Of a stretch of DNA of 64,000 bases, positions 26,894 to 35,673 are shown one piece after another. The stretch's first letter is position 1; each line of letters begins with the position of its first letter. Both the position numbers and the translations under genes were made by a program. The stretch spans positions 1 through 64,000 of the forward strand of contig NZ_MECL01000028.1 of NCBI RefSeq assembly GCF_014596445.1, given 5' to 3'. The notes under the pieces were generated by a model that had not been told where the DNA came from, did not search any database, and saw nothing but the letters and a program-made list of their open reading frames with translations. This DNA comes from Streptomyces sp. CBMA29. Its GTDB lineage: Bacteria; Actinomycetota; Actinomycetes; Streptomycetales; Streptomycetaceae.

Positions 26894-28200
26894 CCACCCC
26901 GAGCGCACCCCTGGTGGTCGCCGCGACGCTCGACACCAAGGGCCCGGCGGTCCGCGTGCTGCTGGACGAACTGCGCCGCCGCCACTGCCCGGTGCTGCTC
27001 ATCGACACCGGCACGGGCGCGGGCCTCGGCCCCGGAGCGCCGCGCGCCGTCGCCTCCGACATCACCGCCGACCAGGTGGAGCAGCGCGGTCTGGCCGTCC
27101 TGGGGTCCGTACAGGGCAGCGGCCGTGACCGGCTTCCCGCGCTCGGCGCGGGGCTGGCCGCGATCGTGGACGACCTGCGCCACGCCCACGGGATCAGCGG
27201 ACTTCTGGCGATCGGCGGCGGCACGGGGGCGAGCATCGCCGCGCCGGCGATCCGGCGGGCGCCGGTCGGCTTTCCCCGGATGCTGGTCTCCACCGGCGTC
27301 ACCGACGACGTGTCCGCACTGGTCGGCGTGGGCGACATCCACCTCGTCCAGCCGGTGGTCGACTTCCACGGCGACAGCGACCTGCTGGAGGTGGTGCTGC
27401 GCAGGGCCGCCGCCGCCATGGCGGCCGTCGTGTCGCTGCCCTACCGGCCGACCACGGACCGGCCCCAGGTGGGCGTGACCTCCTTCGGTGTCACCGAGGC
27501 GGCTGTCGCCCGCGTCGTCACCGGCCTCGAACGGCGCGGGCTGCGGGTCTGCGTCTTCCACGCCCGCGGCTCGGGCGGCCGGGCGATGGAAGCCATGATC
27601 GACCAGGGCGCGCTCAGCGCCGTCATCGACCTCACCACCACCGAGGTGACCGACGAGGTCGCGGGCGGCGCCCGGTCAGCCGGGCCGAGGCGGCTGGAGG
27701 CCGCGCTGCGCGCGGGCATCCCGTGCGTGCTGGCACCCGGTGCGATCGACGTGATCAACTACGGGCCGCCGGAGACGGTGCCCGCGGAACTGGCCGGGCG
27801 CGCGACCGTACGGCACAGCCCCACCACCACGCTGGTACGCGCCTCCGCCGCCGACAGCGAGGCGGTCGCCGAGTACTTCGCGGCCAGAATCGGCCTGGCC
27901 CGCCACCCGGAACGCGTCCGCGTCGTCGTACCGTCCCGCGGCTTCTCCGCCCTGGACGCCACCGGGCAGCCGTTCTTCGACCCGGTGGCCGACGGTGCCT
28001 TCACCGTCCGGCTGCGCCGGGCCCTGCCCGGCACCGTACCGATCCGGGAGGTGGACGCCCATCTCACCGACGAGACGTTCGCCGCCGCCGTACTGGCGGA
28101 ATTCGACACCGTGGCCGACTTCTCGTGCGGCACGGCCGACACAGGCGGCAGGGCCGCGACGGCCGCCACCGAGGGAACCGAGAGAAGCGAACCGACATGA
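26890..28200 (+). CDS. Tm-1-like ATP-binding domain protein (UPF0261)
   Basis: 436 residues, GTG start overlapping the preceding stop. The sequence matches the UPF0261/Tm-1-like family: VVAATLDTKG (8-17), GISGLLAIGGGTGASIAAPA, PRMLVSTGVTDDVSALVG, VTSFGVTEAA and CVLAPGAIDVINYG. In the tomato antiviral protein Tm-1 this nucleotide-binding domain is fused to a TIM-barrel like the one encoded next, but bacteria often keep them as two genes, as here. The bacterial reaction is not established to my knowledge. The tail after residue 410 is low-complexity. Confidence 0.85.
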   Translation: MTTPSAPLVVAATLDTKGPAVRVLLDELRRRHCPVLLIDTGTGAGLGPGAPRAVASDITADQVEQRGLAVLGSVQGSGRDRLPALGAGLAAIVDDLRHAHGISGLLAIGGGTGASIAAPAIRRAPVGFPRMLVSTGVTDDVSALVGVGDIHLVQPVVDFHGDSDLLEVVLRRAAAAMAAVVSLPYRPTTDRPQVGVTSFGVTEAAVARVVTGLERRGLRVCVFHARGSGGRAMEAMIDQGALSAVIDLTTTEVTDEVAGGARSAGPRRLEAALRAGIPCVLAPGAIDVINYGPPETVPAELAGRATVRHSPTTTLVRASAADSEAVAEYFAARIGLARHPERVRVVVPSRGFSALDATGQPFFDPVADGAFTVRLRRALPGTVPIREVDAHLTDETFAAAVLAEFDTVADFSCGTADTGGRAATAATEGTERSEPT

Positions 28201-29063
28201 ACAGAAGAATCCCCCGTGACGAAGTCCTGCGGCGGCTGCGCGCCGAGATCGCCCAGGGGCGACAGATCGTCGGCAGCGGCGCGGGCAGCGGGCTGGTCGC
28301 CCGCATCGCCGACCGCTCGGGCGTCGACCTGCTGGTGGTCTACGCGTCGGGGAAATTCCGCCAGGACGGCCTGCCCAGCATCATGGGCGCGCTCCCCGTC
28401 GCCAACGCCAACGACGTCATGCTCCAGCTCGGCCGCGAGCGGATCTTCCCCGTTGTGCGCGACACGCCCGTGATCGGCGGGGTGTACGCGCAGGACATCA
28501 CCCGCGATATGGACGACCTGCTCGACGAGATGGCGGCGACCGGCTACAGCGGTGTGATCAACTTCCCGACCGTCGGACGCATCGACGGCAATTACCGCAA
28601 GGACCTGGAAGCGCTCGGCCTCGGCATCGGCCGCGAGTACGCCATGATCACCGCGGCGCGCGAGCGGGGCCTTGCCGCCCTCGCGTACGTCTACACACCA
28701 CAAGAGGCCGCCGAGATGGTGCGCGCGGGCGCGGACGTCGTCGTCGGCCACGCCGGGGTGACCGGCGGCGGCGAGGTCGGCATCACCCAGGAACGCACCA
28801 CACCGCTCGACGAGGTGGCACGGGTCTTCTGCGCGGTCTTCGACGCCGCCCGCGAGGTCCGCGACGACATCATCCTGCTCAGCCACGGCGGCCCGATCAT
28901 CGAGCCCGCCGACGCCGCGTACGTCGCCGCCCGCACCGGAGCCCACGGCTTCGTCGGAGCGTCGAGCACCGAGCGCATCCCCATCGAGCGGGCGCTCACG
29001 GCCGTCTACACCGCCTTCAAACAGCCTGCCGCCGACAACGGCGAGGAAGGGAGCCAGGCATGA
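28197..29063 (+). CDS. TIM-barrel protein, phosphoenolpyruvate-hydrolase family
   Basis: 288 residues, ATG overlapping the Tm-1-like stop (ATGA). It is the TIM-barrel domain found at the C-terminus of Tm-1 proteins and annotated as PEP hydrolase/TIM-barrel signal transduction family: GSGAGSGLVARIADRSGVDLL, PVANANDVM, GVINFPTVGRIDG and VVGHAGVTGGGEVG. It resembles PEP-mutase and carboxyphosphonoenolpyruvate enzymes in fold, so it may cleave or build a C-C or C-P bond in a small oxoacid. Coupling with the ATP-binding protein suggests a complex. The reaction is unknown. Confidence 0.82.
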   Translation: MNRRIPRDEVLRRLRAEIAQGRQIVGSGAGSGLVARIADRSGVDLLVVYASGKFRQDGLPSIMGALPVANANDVMLQLGRERIFPVVRDTPVIGGVYAQDITRDMDDLLDEMAATGYSGVINFPTVGRIDGNYRKDLEALGLGIGREYAMITAARERGLAALAYVYTPQEAAEMVRAGADVVVGHAGVTGGGEVGITQERTTPLDEVARVFCAVFDAAREVRDDIILLSHGGPIIEPADAAYVAARTGAHGFVGASSTERIPIERALTAVYTAFKQPAADNGEEGSQA

Positions 29064-29527
29064 CCACCGGATTCCGGGTCCACCACATCGGCATCACCGT
29101 ACGGGACATGGACACCTCAGAGCGGTTCTGGGAAGAGCTGCTGCACACCACATCGGTGCGCCGCTACGTCATCGAGGGCCCGTTCATCGCCGCGATGTCC
29201 GGCTACCCCGGCGTGCGGATCCTCGGCAGCCAGGTCGACCTGCCCTCCGGCGGCTACCTCGAACTGCTCCAGTACCTCGACCGCGACCCCACCGCCGTGG
29301 ACCCCGAGACGTACCACGCGGGCAATGTCCACGTCTGCCTCCAGGTCGACGACGCGCGCGCCGAGTTCGAGCGCGCCCTGGCCCTGGGCGCGACCCCGCG
29401 CGGCCCGGAACCCGTCGTCGTTCCCTCCGGCGCCAACGCCGGAGCCGTGACCTGCTATCTGCGCACCGCGGACGGCGTCACGATCGAGCTCTTTCAGCCC
29501 TCCGGGGCCGGCACGCGGCCCGCGTGA
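29060..29527 (+). CDS. VOC (glyoxalase) family protein
   Basis: 155 residues, ATG overlapping the previous stop. It has the paired beta-alpha-beta-beta-beta modules of the vicinal oxygen chelate fold with putative metal ligands in VHHIGITV (His near 9), YLELLQY, NVHVCLQV and VTIELFQP. Homologous small proteins include methylmalonyl-CoA epimerase, lactoylglutathione lyase and extradiol dioxygenases. In this operon it probably isomerises or epimerises an intermediate made by the Gfo/Idh enzyme or the TIM-barrel protein; that is inference. Confidence 0.8.
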   Translation: MTTGFRVHHIGITVRDMDTSERFWEELLHTTSVRRYVIEGPFIAAMSGYPGVRILGSQVDLPSGGYLELLQYLDRDPTAVDPETYHAGNVHVCLQVDDARAEFERALALGATPRGPEPVVVPSGANAGAVTCYLRTADGVTIELFQPSGAGTRPA

Positions 29528-29557
29528 TCCCCCCCTCGGACGACAAGGACGTCAGCC

Positions 29558-30880
29558 ATGGCAACTTCGAGCCCCGCAGAGATACGTGACCCGGTGACCG
29601 CCGGTGCGCAGAGCAAGGAGACCCGCAAGGCGATCATCGCCGGGACGGTGGGCTCCGTGCTGGAGTGGTACGACTACTTCGCGTACGGCACGGCCGCCTC
29701 GCTCGTGTTCGGGTCCGTGTTCTTCCCCGACAGTTCCCCGACCAACGGCACCCTGGCGTCGTTCGCCACCTTCGGCGTGGGCTTCGCCGCCCGGCCCGTC
29801 GGCGGCTTCGTCTTCAGCCACTTCGGGGACCGGCTCGGCCGCAAGACGATCCTTGTGATCACGCTGCTGATGATGGGCGTGGCCACCACGCTGATCGGCG
29901 CGCTGCCGACGCACGCAGCGATCGGCTGGTGGGCGCCCGCGCTGCTGGTCGTGCTGCGGCTGGTCCAGGGCTTCGCGGCCGGTGGCGAACTCGGCGGGGC
30001 GATCGTGCTCGCGGTCGAGCACACCACCAAGGAACGCAGGGCGTTCCACACCTCGTTCATGGCTTGCGGTGTGGTCGGCGGCCTGCTGCTGTCGTCGGGC
30101 GTCTACGCGCTGATCACGTATCTCACCACCGACGCGCAGTTCGAGGCGTGGGGCTGGCGGCTGCCGTTCCTGCTGAGCATCGTGCTCGTGGTGGTCGGGA
30201 TGATCATTCGTTCCCGCGTCTCGGAGTCACCGGTGTTCGAGGAGGCGGAGGCGGCCGGAGAGCGCGCCAGGATGCCGATAGCCGAGGTCGTACGCCACCA
30301 CTGGCGGTCGGTGCTCATCGTGCTGGGCGCGCGTCTGGTCGACAACGGCGTCTTCTTCGTCTACGCGACCTACCTGCTCAGTTACTCCAAGCAGGAACTG
30401 GACATGAACCCCACCACGGCACTGATCTGCCTGGCGATCTCGTGCGTGGTGGCGCTGGCACTGATCCCGCAGTTCGCCCGGTTGTCCGACCGGATCGGGC
30501 GCAAACCGGTGTTCCTGTTCGGCGCCGGATTCTCGATCGTGGCCGCGTTCCCGCTGTTCGGTCTTGTCAGGATCGGCTCGCCGGTGCCCTTCACGATCGC
30601 CCTGATCCTCGGCATCTCGATCGGGTGGGGAGCGCTGACCTCCGTGGTGGGCGCCCTGTTCGCGGAGCTGTTCCCGACGTCCGTGCGCTTCTCGGGGATC
30701 ACCCTCGGCCGGGAGATCGGCTCCGTCTTCGCGGGCGGTCTGTCGCCGTACATCGCGGCGGCCCTCTACGCCGCCTACCACTCGGTGTGGCCGATCGCGA
30801 TCTTCGCGGTCGGGCTCTCGGTGATCTCGTTCATCGCGGTGGCGGTCGGACCCGAGACCAGGGACCGCGAACTGGAGTGA
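29558..30880 (+). CDS. MFS metabolite/proton symporter (MHS family)
   Basis: 440 residues and 12 membrane helices. The signatures GTVGSVLEWYDYFAYGTAASL, ATFGVGFAARPVGG, HFGDRLGRK and QGFAAGGELGGA identify the metabolite:H+ symporter group (ShiA, ProP, KgtP type), which takes up organic acids, betaine or shikimate. The start ATG at 29558 is preceded by gacaaggacgtc, a moderate site. It is the last gene of the operon and is probably the importer for the compound degraded by the cluster. A long hairpin follows. Confidence 0.88.
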   Translation: MATSSPAEIRDPVTAGAQSKETRKAIIAGTVGSVLEWYDYFAYGTAASLVFGSVFFPDSSPTNGTLASFATFGVGFAARPVGGFVFSHFGDRLGRKTILVITLLMMGVATTLIGALPTHAAIGWWAPALLVVLRLVQGFAAGGELGGAIVLAVEHTTKERRAFHTSFMACGVVGGLLLSSGVYALITYLTTDAQFEAWGWRLPFLLSIVLVVVGMIIRSRVSESPVFEEAEAAGERARMPIAEVVRHHWRSVLIVLGARLVDNGVFFVYATYLLSYSKQELDMNPTTALICLAISCVVALALIPQFARLSDRIGRKPVFLFGAGFSIVAAFPLFGLVRIGSPVPFTIALILGISIGWGALTSVVGALFAELFPTSVRFSGITLGREIGSVFAGGLSPYIAAALYAAYHSVWPIAIFAVGLSVISFIAVAVGPETRDRELE

Positions 30881-30890
30881 GCGGACACGA

Positions 30891-30937
30891 CACGTGTGGG
30901 GGGTCCGGCCACCGAGGTGGCCGGGCCCCCACACGTG
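30891..30937. terminator. Bidirectional terminator
   Basis: A stem of about 21 bp with one small asymmetry (30891-30913 with 30917-30937) around a gag loop, between the convergent MFS importer and GntR genes. Confidence 0.88.
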
Positions 30938-30948
30938 TGAGGCGACGA

Positions 30949-31626
30949 TCAGGTGCCGCTGCCCGCCATGGCGCCGAGTACGAAGGCCTGCACATTCCTG
31001 ATGTGCGTGCTCATCAGGCCGCGTGCCGCGTCCTCGCGGCCGTCGATGATGGCGCCCAGGATCATCTCGTGCTCGCCCGCGGTGTAGACGACGTCCCCGC
31101 TGGCCGGGGAGTCCCGCAGCCGCAGCGTCCACACCAGGTCGTAGGCGTCCTCGACGCAGCCGCGCAGATAGCTGTTGTTCGCCGCGTCGGCGACGGCGAG
31201 GTGGAAGGCCCGGTCGTGCTCTTGGAAGCCCTGCATGTCACCGCTGCGGGCCGCCGCCATACAGGCCGCCGCCGCACCGCGCATGGTCTCGCGGGCCTTC
31301 TGGCCCGCCTTGGCCGCGGCCAGCTTCGCCGTCTGCGCCTCCACGCCCTCCCGGAATTCGTACGCGGCCGCCAGGCGCTCGGCGGAGAGCTCCGGCACGC
31401 GCGCGCCCCGCTTGCCGTCCGCGATCACCAGGCCCGCGTGCGCCAGTCGCAGTACGGCCTCGCGCACCGGTGTCTTGCTCACCTGGAGGCGCTGGGCCAG
31501 CATGTTCTCCGACACCCGGGCACCCGGTGCCAGCGACTGCGTGATGATCAGCCGACGGATGGCGTCGTACACGACATTGGTCAGACTCTCGGGTCTGTCG
31601 ATGACGGGTTCGGGCTCGGATGACAT
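30949..31626 (-). CDS. GntR-family regulator, FCD/FadR subfamily
   Basis: 225 residues from ATG at 31626. The winged helix (about 15-75, with GARVSENMLAQRLQVSKTPVREAVLRLAHAG) is followed by an FCD all-helical ligand domain with the usual His metal ligands (EHDRAFHLAVADAANN, GEHEMILGAI, STHIRN). Such regulators are repressors released by the pathway's organic acid. A 17-bp palindrome lies directly before the start codon, and related sequences sit in both promoters of the catabolic divergon, so it most likely controls itself and all eight genes. No clear ribosome-binding site precedes this start; an alternative ATG at 31644 lies inside the operator. Confidence 0.88.
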   Translation of the reverse strand: MSSEPEPVIDRPESLTNVVYDAIRRLIITQSLAPGARVSENMLAQRLQVSKTPVREAVLRLAHAGLVIADGKRGARVPELSAERLAAAYEFREGVEAQTAKLAAAKAGQKARETMRGAAAACMAAARSGDMQGFQEHDRAFHLAVADAANNSYLRGCVEDAYDLVWTLRLRDSPASGDVVYTAGEHEMILGAIIDGREDAARGLMSTHIRNVQAFVLGAMAGSGT

Positions 31627-31633
31627 GGCCGCA

Positions 31634-31650
31634 TTGTATCTCATATACAA
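31634..31650. promoter_or_regulatory. GntR autoregulatory operator
   Basis: ttgtatctcatatacaa, perfect 6-bp arms around a 5-bp centre, starting 8 bp upstream of the GntR ATG. The 14 bases tatctcatatacaa recur at 25719-25732 in the target promoter. Confidence 0.75.
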
Positions 31651-31750
31651 GTTGGTCGGCCTGGCAGGCGGCCCGAGCGGGTGAACCCGGGCGACCTCGG
31701 CGGAGGGCCGCGTCGCCGGGTGGCGGCGCGGCCCGTAGCCGTCGGACGGG

Positions 31751-33313
31751 TCAGCCCCAGGGCTGGGAGACGACCCAGCTCGTGTCGTCGCTCCAGGACG
31801 TGGCGCTGTCCCAGGCGTTGGAGCCGCCGTTGCTGCCGATGTAGACGGTGTTGTTGTAGTGGCGGATGTCCTTGTCGGTGTAGTTGACGGACTGGAAGGT
31901 GTTGCCCTGGCCGTTGTTGCCCGCCTGCGGACAGAAGGTCGCGTCCTGGGCGTAGAGGGAACTGCCGTCATTCGCGTTGAGCTTGAGCTGGAAGTTGTAG
32001 TGGCGCAGATACTGTCCCGAGGCGTTCGCGGACTCGAAGGAGACGCAGGCGCTGTTGGCCAGGCCCGCCCGTACGATCCAGGTCGCGTCGGCCTTGTCGG
32101 TCGCCGAACTGGACGAGGACACCGGCGAGATGACCACATTGGCGTCGCTGTCGTCGTGCCGGATGTAGTCGGCGGTGCAGCACGCGGTCGTGGCCCGCAG
32201 CGAGATCCGTGAACCGGGGGTCAGGCCGCCGGAGCCGGACGAGGACCCGCCGTAGCCGACCGAGGCGATGTTGGTCTGCACCGCGTTCTCCGTCGCGTCG
32301 GACGGATAGCCCGACGTCATCACGCCCTCGTAGAAGGTGCCTTGGGCTCCCTTGCTGTTGTCGCCGCCGATGCCGAGGATGATCGCGCCCTCCTTGTGCA
32401 TCGGGTTGTAGCCCGAGACGTTGGGGCGGACGCCGCTGTAGTACGTCGACAGGCCGCCCGACTGCGCGTTGCCGCCGCGGATCGCCCACTGGTTCGGGCC
32501 GCCCTTGACCATGGCGGTCAGGTAGCGGTAGTTCACGGACGGGTCGTTGGCGTTGTAGTGCTGGTTCACGCCGGAGAACAGGCCGTTCTCCAGGTCGGCC
32601 ATGACCCAGGGGCCGTTGCCCGCGCCGTAGCCCCAGACCTTGATGTTTCCGAAGTAGATGGCTTCCATGTGGCCGTTGCCGGTGTCGTTGTTGCTGGTCT
32701 CGGCGTTGCCGTAGTCGAAGCAGCAGCCGCCGTTGTAGTGCGTGCCGTCGAGGATCGCGTACATCCCCTCCGGCTGGTCGCCGGTCGCGATCCCGCTGGT
32801 GTGGTCGTTGCGGTAGCCGGTGCCGGGCGCCACGTAGACGCCGTACGCCTTGTGGCCGCCCACCGTGGTCGGCGCCGCGGTCGCGTTCGCCAGATTGTCG
32901 GGACCGCCCGCGGCCCCGCCGCCGGGCGCCTGGGTGAGGTTGTTGCCGCGTCCGGACTGGTCGTAGATGACCGTGATGACGCAGGTCGTCCCGGAGCAGA
33001 ACGAGTCCTGCGCGGCGGCGTTGGCGTATCCGCCCGTGCTCAGCACGCCGATGTTCTGTGTGGCGTTGTCGGAGGCGCGCCTGACCTGGTACAGCGAGCC
33101 GTTGTACGTGGAGTACAGCGCCCGTGTGGTGCTGTGGGCGGCCACGCAGGGGGTGCCGCCCGAGCTGTACGCGTCGCACGGGAGCGAACCCGCCGCGTGG
33201 GAGGTGCCCGTGCCGCCGATCAGGACACCCGCGATGAGGGTCACCGCGGCGGCGAGGCAGAGCGCCCATTTCCTGAAGCGGCCCGGTAGGGGATTCGATG
33301 CGGTCAGGGACAT
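31751..33313 (-). CDS. abfB: Secreted alpha-L-arabinofuranosidase, GH54 with CBM42
   Basis: 520 residues from ATG at 33313 (GAGGAGGAC). A signal peptide (about 1-41, ending SHA) targets it for secretion. The GH54 catalytic domain has the CCFDYGNAE motif, whose Glu is the family nucleophile, and GIGGDNS, which matches the acid/base Asp region. A C-terminal CBM42 (about 375-520, arabinofuranose-binding beta-trefoil with repeated RHYN/RHDD elements) follows. It should remove arabinofuranosyl side chains from arabinoxylan and arabinan outside the cell. Two LacI-type operators upstream suggest sugar-induced expression. It stands alone, without a visible transporter. Confidence 0.9.
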   Translation of the reverse strand: MSLTASNPLPGRFRKWALCLAAAVTLIAGVLIGGTGTSHAAGSLPCDAYSSGGTPCVAAHSTTRALYSTYNGSLYQVRRASDNATQNIGVLSTGGYANAAAQDSFCSGTTCVITVIYDQSGRGNNLTQAPGGGAAGGPDNLANATAAPTTVGGHKAYGVYVAPGTGYRNDHTSGIATGDQPEGMYAILDGTHYNGGCCFDYGNAETSNNDTGNGHMEAIYFGNIKVWGYGAGNGPWVMADLENGLFSGVNQHYNANDPSVNYRYLTAMVKGGPNQWAIRGGNAQSGGLSTYYSGVRPNVSGYNPMHKEGAIILGIGGDNSKGAQGTFYEGVMTSGYPSDATENAVQTNIASVGYGGSSSGSGGLTPGSRISLRATTACCTADYIRHDDSDANVVISPVSSSSSATDKADATWIVRAGLANSACVSFESANASGQYLRHYNFQLKLNANDGSSLYAQDATFCPQAGNNGQGNTFQSVNYTDKDIRHYNNTVYIGSNGGSNAWDSATSWSDDTSWVVSQPWG

Positions 33314-33414
33314 GAATGTCCTCCTCGACGTAAGTGGGGGGACCGCCGCGGGCAGCGGGCGGCGGGGCGTCGCACATGGCCGTACGGCGGGTTCATGACG
33401 GTCGGATGGGCTCG

Positions 33415-33433
33415 AATTGTGATCGCTAACAAC
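33415..33433. promoter_or_regulatory. LacI-type operator, site 1
   Basis: On the minus strand it reads gttgttagcgatcacaatt, containing gttagcgatcac, a LacI/GalR-family-like operator with the central CG step. It lies about 100 bp upstream of the arabinofuranosidase start. Confidence 0.65.
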
Positions 33434-33676
33434 GCGACATGGTCCAGTGCCTCGGCAACGCGAAGGCGACACGCGGCCGGTGCCGCCCGCCGGGGCGTGC
33501 CAGTCGTGCGTGAACGATCCTGGCCTGCGCCGTCCCTGGCGGCCTCGGGATACCGGACAACCGTTCGCCCCGCCGACGCGCTCTCGGCTCCTGTGTCCGT
33601 CCGTGGCGGCTCGGCCTGGACGCAGAGCGCGAGAGCGCGTCACGCGTGGGCCTGACGCTCTATCACTTGGCCGTTA

Positions 33677-33692
33677 TTGTTAGCGCTCACTG
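33677..33692. promoter_or_regulatory. LacI-type operator, site 2
   Basis: ttgttagcgctcactg shares gttagcg-tcac with site 1. It lies 364 bp from the arabinofuranosidase start, so it either loops with site 1 or serves a plus-strand promoter. Confidence 0.6.
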
Positions 33693-33821
33693 TGGTGGCG
33701 TCAAGGCGTTGCGCAGAAGGAATCCCGCACCGGGCGCCCCGGCTTCCGCTCGTCGGGTGCGCTGGGAGACGCGGGTGCGGCGGTGCAAGGGAGACGTCAA
33801 GATCCCGCCCCGGAGCCGGCC

Positions 33822-33835
33822 GGGCCGCACGGTCC
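33822..33835. promoter_or_regulatory. Dormancy-type palindrome, copy 1
   Basis: gggccgcacggtcc, one mismatch from GGGCCG-NN-CGGCCC, about 85-98 bp upstream of the chosen M50 protease start (about 19-32 bp upstream of the alternative start). Confidence 0.55.
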
Positions 33836-33919
33836 GGGGCTCGGGGGAGGACCATGGAGGAGAGGGCGACTTTTGTCGCTGTTTGCCCGGTGTGCGGTGG
33901 GCGGGGGCTGGAGGGTGCG

Positions 33920-35077
33920 ATGAACGGATCGGTGCGGTTGGGCCGGATCGCCGGTGTACCGCTGCGGATGCACTGGAGCGCGCCCCTGCTGATCGTCTTC
34001 GTGAGCGTCGCCCTGGGCGGCGGCGTCCTGTCCGCCTGGGCGCCGGGCCACTCCGCGGCCGCCTACCGGACCGGGGCGCTGATCGGCGCGCTGGCGCTCG
34101 CCGTGAGCCTGGTCGCGCACGAGACGGCCCACGCCCTGGCGGCGCGCCGCGCGAAGATCGAGGTCAAGGACGTGACGGTCTTCGCGCTCGGCGGTGTCAC
34201 GCGAATGGGGTCGGCGACCACGCCCCGCGACGAGGGCTGGGTGGCGGCGATCGGACCGCTGACCAACCTGGTGCTCGGCGGGCTGTGCCTGGCCGCCGCC
34301 GTGACGGTCGACGACACGCTGCACTGGGCCGTGGCCGCGGCCGTACTCGCCTGGGTCGCGTGGGCAAACGGACTTCTCGGTGTCTTCAATCTGCTGCCCG
34401 CCGCCCCGCTCGACGGCGGCCGGGTCCTGCAAGCGGTGATCTGGCGCATCCGCGGCGACCGTGAGCGCGCGGCCAGGATCTCCGGGCGCTGCGGCCAGGT
34501 GTTCGGGGTCGCACTGCTCGCCGGTGGCTGGCTCGAAGTCCTCATGGGCCAGGCCGCGGGGCTGTGGCTGGTCCTGCTCGGCGCCTTCATCTCGCTCACC
34601 GCCTACGCTGAGGTCCGCCGCTCGGTGCTGTACGAAACTCTGCGCGGCGTCCGTGTCATCCAGGCGATGCGCCCGGCGGTCGCGGGCCAGGACTGGCACA
34701 CCGTGGACGCGTTCCTGGCCACCTCGGCCTCCGGCCCCGGCGTCCGTACGATGATTCCGCTGACCGACCTCGACGGCCGGCCCAGCGGCGTGGTCACCGC
34801 GTCCGCGCTCATGTCCGTCCCGGCGGCGCGCAGGCGGGACACCCGGGTACGGGACGTCGCCCTGCCACTGGACCGCTGCCTGCTGGTCGACCCCGACGAC
34901 CGGGTCACCGACGTCTTCGACCGTCTCGCGACCACCTCGGGCAGCCCCGTTCTCGTCCTGCACGACAACCGCGTCGTCGGCGTGGTCACCGCCGAGGACA
35001 TCGCAGGGCTGACCCGGCGCCACCCGCACCCGCCGGCCCGGCCCCGTGCCACGCACGGAGCGGGCCACACCACCTGA
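33920..35077 (+). CDS. Site-2 protease-like M50 metalloprotease with CBS domains
   Basis: 385 residues from ATG at 33920 (GGAGGG upstream), giving the family start SVRLGRIAGVPLRMHWS; an in-frame ATG at 33854 with its own ribosome-binding site would add 22 residues. The zinc motif is HETAH (67-71), and the second site is NLLPAAPLDGG (157-167), within about six membrane helices. Two CBS motifs fill residues 245-370. Homologs include Mycobacterium Rv2625c, a member of the DosR dormancy regulon. Site-2 proteases cleave membrane-embedded regulators such as anti-sigma factors; the CBS pair may sense adenine nucleotides. Substrate unknown. Confidence 0.87.
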   Translation: MNGSVRLGRIAGVPLRMHWSAPLLIVFVSVALGGGVLSAWAPGHSAAAYRTGALIGALALAVSLVAHETAHALAARRAKIEVKDVTVFALGGVTRMGSATTPRDEGWVAAIGPLTNLVLGGLCLAAAVTVDDTLHWAVAAAVLAWVAWANGLLGVFNLLPAAPLDGGRVLQAVIWRIRGDRERAARISGRCGQVFGVALLAGGWLEVLMGQAAGLWLVLLGAFISLTAYAEVRRSVLYETLRGVRVIQAMRPAVAGQDWHTVDAFLATSASGPGVRTMIPLTDLDGRPSGVVTASALMSVPAARRRDTRVRDVALPLDRCLLVDPDDRVTDVFDRLATTSGSPVLVLHDNRVVGVVTAEDIAGLTRRHPHPPARPRATHGAGHTT

Positions 35078-35138
35078 CCGAAGGCCGCGTCCACGCGGCG
35101 GACCGGGGGGAGAGGCGATGGAAAGAAGGACTTCTGCC

Positions 35139-35612
35139 ATGGATCCTGAACGCATCGAGCGCATGGTGACCGCCCTGCGCGTACGAGGCGTCATGGCCCA
35201 CCGAGCCGACGCGGGCGTCTACGAATTCGGCATCGGCGTGGCGCTGGGGGACGGCAGCGAGGCCCAGTGGAACCTCGGCGGAGCCGCCGGGCTGGACGCG
35301 GTGGTGACGCGCGACGGCGTTCTCGTCGGCTTTCTCCCGCACGTCCTCGGCGGCGCCGCCTTCACCGACGACCAGATCGTCGACGCCATCGCCACCGCCC
35401 GTTACCCGGAAGAGGGCCTCTACCCGGCCCGGGACGACCCGGCCCGGGACGCCGAGCCGCGGCCCGATTCGCCCGCGCCGCCAGGCCCTCCCGCGCCCGC
35501 GGACCCCCGGCCGTCCTCCGCGAAGGACGTGCCGACCGCGCGGCGCGGCACGCTCCTGGCCAGGCTCCGCCGCCTGCGGCGCGTACAGCGGCTCCGCCGG
35601 GCCTCGCGCTGA
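35139..35612 (+). CDS. Hypothetical protein of the dormancy region
   Basis: 157 residues from ATG at 35139, with GAAGGA 8 bp upstream; ATG at 35118 (GGGGAGAGG upstream) is an equally possible start that adds seven residues. The ordered part (about 1-90) reads as a small alpha/beta domain (DAGVYEFGIGVALGDGSEAQW, GLDAVVTRDGVLVGFLP). The rest is Pro/Asp-rich and ends in a basic LLARLRRLRRVQRLRR tail that could bind membrane lipid or nucleic acid. I do not recognise a named family. It lies 61 bp after the M50 protease and before a strong terminator, so it is probably the second gene of that operon. Confidence 0.65.
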   Translation: MDPERIERMVTALRVRGVMAHRADAGVYEFGIGVALGDGSEAQWNLGGAAGLDAVVTRDGVLVGFLPHVLGGAAFTDDQIVDAIATARYPEEGLYPARDDPARDAEPRPDSPAPPGPPAPADPRPSSAKDVPTARRGTLLARLRRLRRVQRLRRASR

Positions 35613-35673
35613 CGACGCGACCGCTGACGGCCGCTGACGGCGCCGACGACGGACATCGAGGGCGCGCGTGCCT

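Larger units (their letters stand above)
33314..33919. other. Long intergenic control region
   Basis: 606 bp without a convincing gene on either strand. It contains two LacI-type operators and one dormancy-type palindrome (listed separately) and must hold the divergent promoters of the arabinofuranosidase and of the M50 protease. The stretch 33660-33710 is the most AT-rich part. Confidence 0.5.
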
